NCBI RefSeq assembly: GCF_000442255.1
Contig: NZ_KE557277.1
Location: 150,836-214,835 of the forward strand
Direction: 5' to 3'
DNA length: 64,000 nt
Source of the DNA: Salipiger mucosus DSM 16094
GTDB taxonomy: Bacteria > Pseudomonadota > Alphaproteobacteria > Rhodobacterales > Rhodobacteraceae
The notes under the pieces were generated by a model. It was not told the DNA's origin and did no database searches. It worked only from the letters and a program-made list of their open reading frames with translations. Positions within the stretch are counted from its first letter, which is position 1, and every line of letters starts with the position of its first letter. Position numbers and translations under genes: made by a program. This document shows, piece by piece, positions 56,864-64,000 of this stretch.

Positions 56864-58864
56864 ATGACCGATCTGCGCAAGATCATCATCGACGGGATGG
56901 AGATAGAGGTGGATGGGGCGATGACGCTCATCCAGGCCTGCGAGGAAGCCGGCATCGAGGTGCCGCGCTTCTGCTACCACGAGCGGCTGTCGATCGCCGG
57001 CAACTGCCGCATGTGCCTCGTCGAGGTGGTGGGCGGCCCGCCCAAGCCCGCGGCCTCCTGCGCGATGCAGGTGCGCGACCTGCGGCCCGGCAAGGATGGC
57101 ACGCCGCCGACGGTCAAGACCAACTCGCCCATGGTGAAGAAGGCCCGCGAGGGGGTGATGGAGTTTCTGCTCATCAACCACCCGCTCGATTGCCCGATCT
57201 GCGACCAGGGCGGCGAATGCGACCTGCAGGACCAGGCGATGGCCTATGGCGTCGATTTCTCGCGCTACCGCGAGCCCAAGCGCGCGGTGGACGACCTCAA
57301 CCTCGGCCCGCTGGTCGAGACGCACATGACGCGTTGCATCTCCTGCACCCGCTGCGTGCGATTCACCACCGAGGTCGCCGGCATCAGCCAGATGGGCCAG
57401 ACCGGCCGCGGCGAGGACGCCGAGATCACTGCCTACCTTGGCGAGACGCTCGATTCGAACCTGCAGGGCAACATCATCGATCTCTGCCCGGTCGGTGCGC
57501 TGACCTCCAAGCCCTACGCCTTCACCGCGCGCCCTTGGGAGCTCAGCAAGACCGAGTCGATCGACGTGATGGACGCGCTCTGCTCGAACATCCGGGTCGA
57601 TACGAAGGGGCGCGAAGTCATGCGCTTCCTGCCGCGCAACCACGACGGCGTGAACGAGGAATGGATCTCGGACAAGACGCGCTTCGTCTGGGACGGCCTG
57701 CGCCGCCAGCGGCTCGACCGACCCTACGTCCGCGAGAACGGCAAGCTGCGCCCGGCCACCTGGCCCGAGGCGCTCGGCAAGGCGGCCGAGGCGATGAAGG
57801 GGGCCAAGAAGGTGGCAGGCCTCGTCGGCGATCTGGCCCCCGTGGAGGCGGCCTTCTCGCTGAAGCAGATGGTCGAGGGTCTGGGCGGCGCGGTCGAGTG
57901 CCGCACCGACGGCGCCAAGCTGCCCACTGGAAACCGCTCGGGCTATGTCGGCAACGCCGCCATCGAGGATCTGGACACCGCCAAGGAGATCGTCCTGATC
58001 GGCACCAACCCGCGCGACGAGGCCCCGGTGCTGAACGCGCGGATCCGCAAGGCCTGGCTCAATGGTGCCACCGTGCGGGTGATCGGCGCGGCCGCGGATC
58101 TGACCTACGAATACGAGCACATCGGCACCGGCCGCGGCGCCCTTTCGGGCGCCAAGGCGGGTGAGGGGGCCATCGTGATCCTGGGTCAGGGCGCGCTGCA
58201 GGAAGCCGACGGGTCGGCCGTACTCGGCGCCGCGATGGCAATGGCCGAAGCCGCGAAGGGCAGCTTCATGGTCCTGCATACGGCGGCCGGCCGCGTCGGG
58301 GCGATGGACGTGGGCGCCGTGACCGAGGGCGGCATGGACGCCGCCATCGACGGTGCCGACGTGATCTACAACCTGGGCGCCGACGAGGTGGAAATCGCCG
58401 ACGGGCCCTTCGTGATCTACCAGGGCAGCCACGGCGACCGTGGTGCGCACCGGGCCGACGTGATCCTGCCGGGTGCCGCCTACACCGAGGAGAACGGCCT
58501 TTTCGTCAACACCGAGGGTCGTCCGCAGCTGGCGATGCGCGCCGGCTTCGCGCCGGGCGAGGCCAAGGAGAACTGGGCGATCCTGCGGGCGCTTTCGGCC
58601 GAACTGGGTGCCAAGCTGCCCTGGGACAGCCTCGCGCAGCTGCGCCAGGCGCTGGTCAAGGCCGTGCCGCATCTGGCCGAGGTCGACACCGTTCCGGGCA
58701 ACACCTGGACGGCGGTCGAGGCGGGCAAGCTGGGCGATGCCGATTTCCGCTACGCGGTGCGGGATCACTATCTCAGCAACCCGATCGCTCGGTCGAGCGT
58801 GCTCATGGCCGAGCTTTCGGCCAACGCGAAAGAGCGCCGCAACGCGCCGATCGCCGCCGAGTGA
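56864..58864 (+). CDS. nuoG: NADH-quinone oxidoreductase subunit G
   Basis: 666-residue iron-sulfur subunit. N-terminal 2Fe-2S ferredoxin domain ([19 protein letters not shown]), the [15 protein letters not shown] block, 4Fe-4S ligands in [11 protein letters not shown], then a molybdopterin-type domain without cofactor. AAGGA lies eight bases before ATG 56864. It is of the shorter, mitochondrial-like type. Confidence 0.95.
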   Translation: MTDLRKIIIDGMEIEVDGAMTLIQACEEAGIEVPRFCYHERLSIAGNCRMCLVEVVGGPPKPAASCAMQVRDLRPGKDGTPPTVKTNSPMVKKAREGVMEFLLINHPLDCPICDQGGECDLQDQAMAYGVDFSRYREPKRAVDDLNLGPLVETHMTRCISCTRCVRFTTEVAGISQMGQTGRGEDAEITAYLGETLDSNLQGNIIDLCPVGALTSKPYAFTARPWELSKTESIDVMDALCSNIRVDTKGREVMRFLPRNHDGVNEEWISDKTRFVWDGLRRQRLDRPYVRENGKLRPATWPEALGKAAEAMKGAKKVAGLVGDLAPVEAAFSLKQMVEGLGGAVECRTDGAKLPTGNRSGYVGNAAIEDLDTAKEIVLIGTNPRDEAPVLNARIRKAWLNGATVRVIGAAADLTYEYEHIGTGRGALSGAKAGEGAIVILGQGALQEADGSAVLGAAMAMAEAAKGSFMVLHTAAGRVGAMDVGAVTEGGMDAAIDGADVIYNLGADEVEIADGPFVIYQGSHGDRGAHRADVILPGAAYTEENGLFVNTEGRPQLAMRAGFAPGEAKENWAILRALSAELGAKLPWDSLAQLRQALVKAVPHLAEVDTVPGNTWTAVEAGKLGDADFRYAVRDHYLSNPIARSSVLMAELSANAKERRNAPIAAE

Positions 58865-58867
58865 GGA

Positions 58868-59269
58868 ATGTGGGCGCGCTTCGCCATATCCCTCGCCGCG
58901 CTGACAGCGATGCCGGCCTGCGAGACGACGCAGGCCGCGGCGTCCGAGGAGTCTCCGTTCGAGCCGGTCTACGAGGGCATCGAGACCCGGCTGCTGGACG
59001 GGGATCTGGTGAGTTTCCTGGTCGAGATGCGGGGTGCCCGCGACTCGGAGGACGTGGGGCGCTACGCGGAATGCGCGGCCGCGCAGTACGCGCTGATCCG
59101 GGGCTACGGATTCGCGCGGCATTTGCGCACGAATGTGTCGGAAGAGGGTGGCCTCTGGCGCGGGGATGCTGTTTACACCATCTCGGCGGCGCTGCCCCGC
59201 GGGCTCAAGACGATAGACGCGGAAGTCACCGCGCACGCCTGCGCCGAGAACGGAATACCGATGGTGTGA
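58868..59269 (+). CDS. Exported protein in the nuo operon (after nuoG)
   Basis: 133 residues. N-terminal hydrophobic signal ending in AMPAC, a poor lipobox (no Leu at -3), so it may be a lipoprotein or a plain secreted protein. The mature part ([40 protein letters not shown]) loosely resembles the lipoprotein at 55798. Three bases separate it from the nuoG stop. Confidence 0.62.
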   Translation: MWARFAISLAALTAMPACETTQAAASEESPFEPVYEGIETRLLDGDLVSFLVEMRGARDSEDVGRYAECAAAQYALIRGYGFARHLRTNVSEEGGLWRGDAVYTISAALPRGLKTIDAEVTAHACAENGIPMV

Positions 59270-59279
59270 GGGACACTTG

Positions 59280-60317
59280 ATGGCAGATTTCTTTTCCACC
59301 CCCTTCGGAACCTTCATCATCATCCTGGCGCAGTGCCTCGCGGTCCTGGGCTTCGTGATGATCTCGCTGCTGGTTCTGGTCTATGGCGACCGCAAGATCT
59401 GGGCGGCCGTCCAGATGCGGCGCGGCCCCAACGTCGTCGGCGTCTACGGCATCCTGCAGTCGGTAGCCGATGCGCTGAAATACGTCCTCAAGGAGGTGGT
59501 GGTCCCCGCCGGCGCGGACAAAACTGTCTTCATGATGGCGCCGCTCATCTCCTTCGTGATGGCGGTGCTGGCTTGGGCGGTGATTCCCTTCGCCGACGGC
59601 TGGGTGCTGTCGAACATCAACGTCGCCATCTTGTACGTCTTCGCCATCTCCTCGCTCGAGGTCTACGGCGTGATCATGGGCGGCTGGGCCTCGAACTCGA
59701 AGTATCCCTTCCTCGGCTCGCTGCGCTCGGCCGCGCAGATGATCTCCTACGAGGTCTCCATCGGCCTCATCATCATCGGCGTGATCATCTCGACCGGCTC
59801 GATGAACTTCGGCAGCATTGTCGAGGCTCAGGACGGCCGCTTCGGGCTCTTCTCGTGGTACTGGCTGCCGCACTTCCCAATGGTGTTCCTGTTCTTCATC
59901 TCGGCCCTGGCCGAAACCAACCGCCCGCCCTTCGACCTGCCCGAGGCCGAGTCGGAACTGGTGGCGGGCTACCAGGTGGAATACTCGGCAACGCCCTTCC
60001 TGCTGTTCATGGCAGGCGAGTACATCGCCATCTTCCTGATGTGCGCGCTGACCTCGCTGCTGTTCTTCGGCGGCTGGCTGTCCCCGATCCCGGGGCTGCC
60101 CGATGGCGCGCTCTGGATGGTGGCCAAGATGGGCGTGTTCTTCTTCATCTTCGCGATGGTCAAGGCGATCACTCCGCGCTACCGCTACGACCAGCTGATG
60201 CGCCTGGGCTGGAAGGTCTTCCTTCCGTTCAGCCTGGTCTGGGTGGTCTTCGTGTCCTTCGCCGCGAAATTCGGATGGTTCTGGGGCAGCTTCGCCCGCT
60301 GGACCACGGGAGGTTAA
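59280..60317 (+). CDS. nuoH: NADH-quinone oxidoreductase subunit H
   Basis: 345-residue membrane subunit joining the quinone site to the proton-pumping arm. Eight or nine helices; the cytosolic loop [20 protein letters not shown] is the strong family mark. TTG 59277 precedes ATG 59280; the latter is the more likely start. Confidence 0.95.
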   Translation: MADFFSTPFGTFIIILAQCLAVLGFVMISLLVLVYGDRKIWAAVQMRRGPNVVGVYGILQSVADALKYVLKEVVVPAGADKTVFMMAPLISFVMAVLAWAVIPFADGWVLSNINVAILYVFAISSLEVYGVIMGGWASNSKYPFLGSLRSAAQMISYEVSIGLIIIGVIISTGSMNFGSIVEAQDGRFGLFSWYWLPHFPMVFLFFISALAETNRPPFDLPEAESELVAGYQVEYSATPFLLFMAGEYIAIFLMCALTSLLFFGGWLSPIPGLPDGALWMVAKMGVFFFIFAMVKAITPRYRYDQLMRLGWKVFLPFSLVWVVFVSFAAKFGWFWGSFARWTTGG

Positions 60318-60324
60318 GCAAGCA

Positions 60325-60819
60325 ATGGCTAGCATCGACTACGGACGCGCCGCGAGGTATTTCCTGCTCGCGGATGTCTTCAAGGGCTTCGGTCTGGGGC
60401 TGCGCTACTTCTTCAAGCCCAAGCCCACGCTGAACTACCCGCACGAGAAGGGCTACCTTTCGCCGCGCTTCCGCGGCGAGCACGCCCTGCGCCGCTATCC
60501 CAACGGGGAAGAGCGCTGCATCGCCTGCAAGCTCTGCGAGGCGATCTGCCCGGCGCAGGCCATCACCATCGACGCCGAGCCGCGCGATGACGGCAGCCGC
60601 CGCACCACGCGCTACGACATCGACATGACGAAGTGCATCTACTGCGGCTTCTGCCAAGAGGCCTGCCCGGTCGATGCCATCGTCGAGGGGCCCAACTTCG
60701 AGTTCTCGACCGAGACGCGCGAGGAGCTGTTCTACGACAAGGCCAAGCTGCTCGAGAACGGCGAGCGCTGGGAAGCCGAGATCGCCCGCAACCTCGAGTT
60801 GGACGCGCCCTACCGATGA
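60325..60819 (+). CDS. nuoI: NADH-quinone oxidoreductase subunit I
   Basis: 164-residue ferredoxin-like subunit with two 4Fe-4S motifs, [16 protein letters not shown] and [16 protein letters not shown] (clusters N6a and N6b). Carries electrons between NuoG and NuoB. Its stop overlaps the next ATG. Confidence 0.96.
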   Translation: MASIDYGRAARYFLLADVFKGFGLGLRYFFKPKPTLNYPHEKGYLSPRFRGEHALRRYPNGEERCIACKLCEAICPAQAITIDAEPRDDGSRRTTRYDIDMTKCIYCGFCQEACPVDAIVEGPNFEFSTETREELFYDKAKLLENGERWEAEIARNLELDAPYR

Positions 60820-61223
60820 GCGACGGCAAGACCCCCTTCGAGCTGATGATGGCCCAGGCGCAGGAGATGGCGAAGGCCTTCAATCCTGCGCTCGAGTCCT
60901 TCAACCCGAAGGGGTTCGAGAAGCTCTGGCCGACCATGCCCAAAGACGCCATGGAGATGTGGTTCGGCAAGGGCGTGTCGAAGGAGGGGCTCGACGCGAA
61001 AACCCGGCTGCTGCTGACGCTTGCGGGGTTGACGATGCAGGGCGCGCAGGCCGATACGGCGCTGCGCATGACCGTGCGCCACCTGCTCGAGGCCGGCGCC
61101 ACCAAGGACGAGATCGCCGAGACCATCGCACAGATGTCGATGTTCGCCGGCATACCCGCCATGACCCGCGCCATGGAGCTTGCGCGCGAGGTGATGGAAG
61201 ACAGCGAGGATGACGCCAAATGA
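60816..61223 (+). CDS. Carboxymuconolactone decarboxylase-fold protein without cysteines
   Basis: 135 residues in the AhpD/CMD all-helical pattern: [36 protein letters not shown] and [11 protein letters not shown]. AhpD-type peroxidatic CxxC is absent and the protein has no cysteine at all, so it cannot act as AhpD does. The first 35 residues ([20 protein letters not shown]) look like a phasin-like amphipathic helix. ATGA couples it to both nuoI and nuoJ, so a structural or assembly role in complex I is possible. Confidence 0.78.
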   Translation: MSDGKTPFELMMAQAQEMAKAFNPALESFNPKGFEKLWPTMPKDAMEMWFGKGVSKEGLDAKTRLLLTLAGLTMQGAQADTALRMTVRHLLEAGATKDEIAETIAQMSMFAGIPAMTRAMELAREVMEDSEDDAK

Positions 61224-61822
61224 CCGTGTTCGCATTCTACCTCTTCGCGTTGGCCGCCATCGCGGGGGGCCTTTTCACAGTCATCAGCCGCAACCCGGTG
61301 CACTCGGTGCTCTGGCTGATCCTGGCCTTCCTCTCGGCGGCGGGGCTCTTCGTGCTGCTGGGCGCGGAATTCGTGGCGATGCTGCTGATCATCGTCTACG
61401 TGGGCGCGGTCGCGGTGCTGTTCCTCTTCGTGGTGATGATGCTCGACGTCGATTTCGCCGAGTTGAGGGCAGGCATGGCCAAGTACATGCCCCTGGCGCT
61501 GCTGATCGGTCTGATCGTCCTGATGGAGCTCGGCATGGCGCTCGGCGCCTGGCAGAGCTCGGAGGCGGCCGCAGGCCAGCTTTCGGCGCCGACGCCCACC
61601 GAGATGCACAACACCGCCGCGCTGGGTGTGCTGCTCTATGACCGCTATTTCCTCCTGTTCCAGCTTGCCGGCCTGATCCTGCTGGTGTCGATGATCGGCG
61701 CCATCGTGCTGACGCTGCGCCACCGCGCCGACGTCAAGCGCCAGGACGTGCTCGCCCAGATGTGGCGCGACCCGGCCAAGGCGATGGAACTGAAGGACGT
61801 GAAACCGGGGCAGGGGCTCTAG
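61220..61822 (+). CDS. nuoJ: NADH-quinone oxidoreductase subunit J
   Basis: 200-residue membrane subunit with five helices; [20 protein letters not shown] is the family mark around the pi-bulge helix. The tail RRAD-like cytosolic end ([18 protein letters not shown]) is long. Overlaps the preceding gene by ATGA. Confidence 0.95.
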   Translation: MTVFAFYLFALAAIAGGLFTVISRNPVHSVLWLILAFLSAAGLFVLLGAEFVAMLLIIVYVGAVAVLFLFVVMMLDVDFAELRAGMAKYMPLALLIGLIVLMELGMALGAWQSSEAAAGQLSAPTPTEMHNTAALGVLLYDRYFLLFQLAGLILLVSMIGAIVLTLRHRADVKRQDVLAQMWRDPAKAMELKDVKPGQGL

Positions 61823-61843
61823 GCCCCGCCACCGCACACGCGC

Positions 61844-61950
61844 GCCCCGGGCCACCCCGGGGCACTGCTTCCGGCCCGGCCGGGAGAGGGAACCTCGGGG
61901 GTCCGCCAAGACGGGCTCCGGCAAAGACAATTGCCCCCGCAACAGGGGGC
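61844..61950 (+). repeat. Two hairpins between nuoJ and nuoK
   Basis: GCCCCGGG-CCAC-CCCGGGGC (61844-61863) and GCCCCC-GCAACA-GGGGGC (61933-61950). The nuoJ-nuoK gap of 144 bases before the 33-codon frame holds only these. They probably shape mRNA stability and not termination, since the operon continues. Confidence 0.55.
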
Positions 61951-61966
61951 GGGAAGTGGGACAGCG

Positions 61967-62068
61967 ATGAGCATAGCCAGTTGGATAGCCATCTTCTTCG
62001 CGGGGATCTTCGTTCCCGTGGTCCTGGGCGCGGCCGGGGGCCGCAAGCGGAACGGAGATCGCACATGA
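61967..62068 (+). CDS. 33-residue membrane miniprotein coupled to nuoK
   Basis: Short frame starting [17 protein letters not shown]: one membrane helix (about residues 3-24) followed by a basic tail with [10 protein letters not shown]. Its stop overlaps the nuoK ATG (ATGA), as for several other nuo spacers, and GGGAAG lies about ten bases upstream of the ATG. Length alone makes it easily missed. It may be a supernumerary subunit or only a coupling leader for nuoK. Confidence 0.55.
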   Translation: MSIASWIAIFFAGIFVPVVLGAAGGRKRNGDRT

Positions 62069-62370
62069 TCGGGTTGGAGCATTACCTCACGGTGGCGGCG
62101 GTGCTGTTCGTCATCGGCATCTTCGGCATCTTCCTGAACCGGAAGAACGTCATCATCCTGCTGATGTCGATCGAGCTGATCCTGCTCTCGGTGAACATCA
62201 ACTTCGTCGCCTTCTCTTCGTTCCTCGGTGATCTCGCGGGACAGGTCTTCACGCTCTTCGTGCTGACCGTCGCGGCGGCCGAGGCGGCGATCGGCCTCGC
62301 GATCCTTGTCTGCTTCTTCCGCAACCGCGGCACCATCGCCGTGGAAGACGTCAACGTGATGAAAGGCTGA
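62065..62370 (+). CDS. nuoK: NADH-quinone oxidoreductase subunit K
   Basis: 101-residue three-helix membrane subunit, MrpC-like. Conserved glutamates lie in the middle of helices 2 and 3 ([18 protein letters not shown] and [14 protein letters not shown]). CGGAGA upstream. Translationally coupled to the 33-residue frame. Confidence 0.95.
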   Translation: MIGLEHYLTVAAVLFVIGIFGIFLNRKNVIILLMSIELILLSVNINFVAFSSFLGDLAGQVFTLFVLTVAAAEAAIGLAILVCFFRNRGTIAVEDVNVMKG

Positions 62371-62375
62371 GCCGC

Positions 62376-64000
62376 ATGGAGACGATCATCCTCTTCGCCC
62401 CGCTGGTGGGCGCGCTCATCGCGGGCTTCGGCTGGCGCTTCATCGGCGAGACCGGCGCGCAGTGGGTCACCACCGGCCTGCTGTTCCTGGCCTGCCTGCT
62501 GTCGTGGATCGTGTTCTTCACGCTGGGCGAGGCCGAGAGCATCTCGCTCTTCCGCTTCATCGAGAGCGGCACGCTCAGCACCGACTGGGCGATCCGCTCG
62601 GACCGGCTGACCGCGATCATGCTGATCGTCGTGACGACGGTCTCGGCGCTCGTGCACCTCTACAGCTTCGGCTACATGGCGCATGACGAGAACTTCCGCG
62701 CCGGCGAAAGCTACAAGCCGCGCTTTTTCGCCTACCTGTCCTTCTTCACCTTCGCGATGCTCGCGCTGGTGACCTCGGACAATCTGGTGCAGATGTTCTT
62801 TGGCTGGGAAGGCGTCGGCGTCGCATCCTACCTGCTGATCGGCTTCTACTACCGCAAGCCCTCGGCCAACGCGGCGGCGATGAAAGCCTTCATCGTGAAC
62901 CGCGTCGGCGACTTCGGCTTCGCGCTGGGGATCTTCGGACTGTTCTACCTGACCGACAGCATCAACCTCGACGACGTCTTCGCCGCCGCACCGCAGCTGG
63001 CCGAAACCCAGCTCACCTTCCTCTGGACCGAGTGGAACGCGGCGAACCTGCTGGCCTTCCTGCTCTTCGTGGGCGCCATGGGCAAATCGGCGCAGCTGCT
63101 GCTGCACACCTGGCTGCCCGACGCAATGGAAGGCCCGACGCCGGTCTCGGCACTGATCCACGCGGCCACCATGGTGACCGCCGGCGTCTTCCTCGTCTGC
63201 CGCATGTCGCCGCTGATGGAATACGCACCCGATGCGATGGCCTTCGTCACCTTCCTGGGCGCCGCCACAGCCTTCTTCGCGGCGACGGTCGGCCTAGTGC
63301 AGAACGACATCAAGCGCGTCATCGCCTATTCGACCTGTTCGCAGCTCGGCTACATGTTCGTGGCCGCGGGCGTGGGGGTCTATTCGGTGGCGATGTTCCA
63401 CCTCTTCACGCACGCCTTCTTCAAGGCCATGCTCTTCCTCGGCGCCGGCTCGGTGATCCACGGGATGCACCACGAGCAGGACATGCGGAACTACGGCGGC
63501 CTGAAGGACAAGCTTCCCTACACCTTCTGGGCGATGATGATCGGCACGCTGGCGATCACCGGCGTGGGCATCCCGCTCACCGGCTGGTTCGGCTTCGCGG
63601 GCTTCGTGTCCAAGGACGCGATCATCGAGAGCGCCTGGGCCGGCACCGACGGCGGCTTCGCCTTCTGGGCTCTGGTCATCGCGGCGCTGTTCACCAGCTT
63701 CTATTCCTGGCGGCTGATGTTCATGACCTTCTGGGGCAAGCCGCGCGGCGACAAGCACACGCACGAGCATGCACATGAATCCCCGCGGGTCATGCTGATC
63801 CCGCTCGGCGTGCTGGCCGTGGGTGCGGTTTTTGCCGGGATGCTGTGGTACGGCGTCTTCTTCGGCGACCACGACAAGGTCACCCGCTGGTTCGGCATGC
63901 CTGCGCATCACGCCGAAGCCTCCGAAGGTGATCACGGCGAGGAAGCCGCAGCCGAGGGCGGCGCGGAAACGGCGGCTGCCGACACCGAAGAGGGTGGCGA
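62376..64000 (+). CDS. nuoL: NADH-quinone oxidoreductase subunit L, 5' part (cut by window end)
   Basis: About 541 residues of the antiporter-like proton-pumping subunit, which usually has 600-720. Clear marks are [40 protein letters not shown] with its proton-channel lysine and glutamate residues, and [21 protein letters not shown] His-rich loop ([12 protein letters not shown]) and a Glu/Ala-rich stretch near the window end ([13 protein letters not shown]) are unusual for NuoL. The stop lies beyond 64000. Confidence 0.95.
   Translation, partial: METIILFAPLVGALIAGFGWRFIGETGAQWVTTGLLFLACLLSWIVFFTLGEAESISLFRFIESGTLSTDWAIRSDRLTAIMLIVVTTVSALVHLYSFGYMAHDENFRAGESYKPRFFAYLSFFTFAMLALVTSDNLVQMFFGWEGVGVASYLLIGFYYRKPSANAAAMKAFIVNRVGDFGFALGIFGLFYLTDSINLDDVFAAAPQLAETQLTFLWTEWNAANLLAFLLFVGAMGKSAQLLLHTWLPDAMEGPTPVSALIHAATMVTAGVFLVCRMSPLMEYAPDAMAFVTFLGAATAFFAATVGLVQNDIKRVIAYSTCSQLGYMFVAAGVGVYSVAMFHLFTHAFFKAMLFLGAGSVIHGMHHEQDMRNYGGLKDKLPYTFWAMMIGTLAITGVGIPLTGWFGFAGFVSKDAIIESAWAGTDGGFAFWALVIAALFTSFYSWRLMFMTFWGKPRGDKHTHEHAHESPRVMLIPLGVLAVGAVFAGMLWYGVFFGDHDKVTRWFGMPAHHAEASEGDHGEEAAAEGGAETAAADTEEGG

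Overview
The window is GC-rich, densely coded DNA from the chromosome of an alphaproteobacterium. It is most likely a marine Rhodobacteraceae (Roseobacter-group) species. I base this on gene content: a nuo operon laced with DUF5333/DUF5337-type accessory genes, a NuoE with a helix-hairpin-helix tail, a DksA with one cysteine, a PIN gene of the type found near DksA in Rhodobacter, and a DctPQM-type TRAP transporter. No search was run, so the genus is open. I saw no rRNA, tRNA, insertion sequence, prophage or CRISPR array.

Layout. 1-5.7 kb: end of a cell-wall amidase gene, penicillin-binding protein 1A, a frameshifted HNH endonuclease gene and release factor 2. 5.7-10.6 kb: a membrane protein, an XRE regulator, a small OB-fold-like protein, and the ilvI-ilvH operon (reverse strand) behind a branched-chain amino acid attenuator with leader peptide. 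10.8-18.6 kb: a small anchored protein, a DsbA-fold isomerase, a two-component system and a divergent TRAP transporter with an unusually large permease. 18.7-22.6 kb: a glutaredoxin-MauE fusion, a leucyltransferase, RDD and DUF2852 membrane proteins, a lipoprotein and a YbaK protein. 22.6-28.3 kb: glnE, then the Entner-Doudoroff genes edd-eda. 28.5-36.9 kb: an rRNA methyltransferase, PIN protein, orphan ABC ATPase, AEC carrier, acetyltransferase, MoxR ATPase, DksA, a flavin monooxygenase, CreA and a PNPOx-fold protein.

36.9-48.0 kb is a leucine/isovalerate degradation operon: ivd, an acyl-CoA synthetase, mccB, mccA, HMG-CoA lyase and a methylglutaconyl-CoA hydratase. Most genes overlap by an ATGA. 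A palindrome sits over its predicted promoter. mccB carries one extra T that breaks the frame. Several unrelated small genes are embedded (ASCH, GST, P-loop kinase-like, two secreted or anchored proteins, one membrane protein).

48.2-64.0 kb holds the respiratory complex I operon nuoABCDEFGHIJKL, with nuoL cut by the window end. About ten non-core genes lie between the core subunits: tiny membrane proteins, lipoproteins, a DUF5333 pair, a cysteine-free carboxymuconolactone-decarboxylase-fold protein, and a membrane protein whose C-terminal helix-hairpin-helix module is a near copy of the one fused to NuoE. This accessory set is the most interesting under-described system here. The other notable signals are cis-regulatory: the ilv attenuator, paired hairpins between ilvI and ilvH, tandem palindromes before the DUF2852 gene, and palindromes at the edd and ivd promoters.
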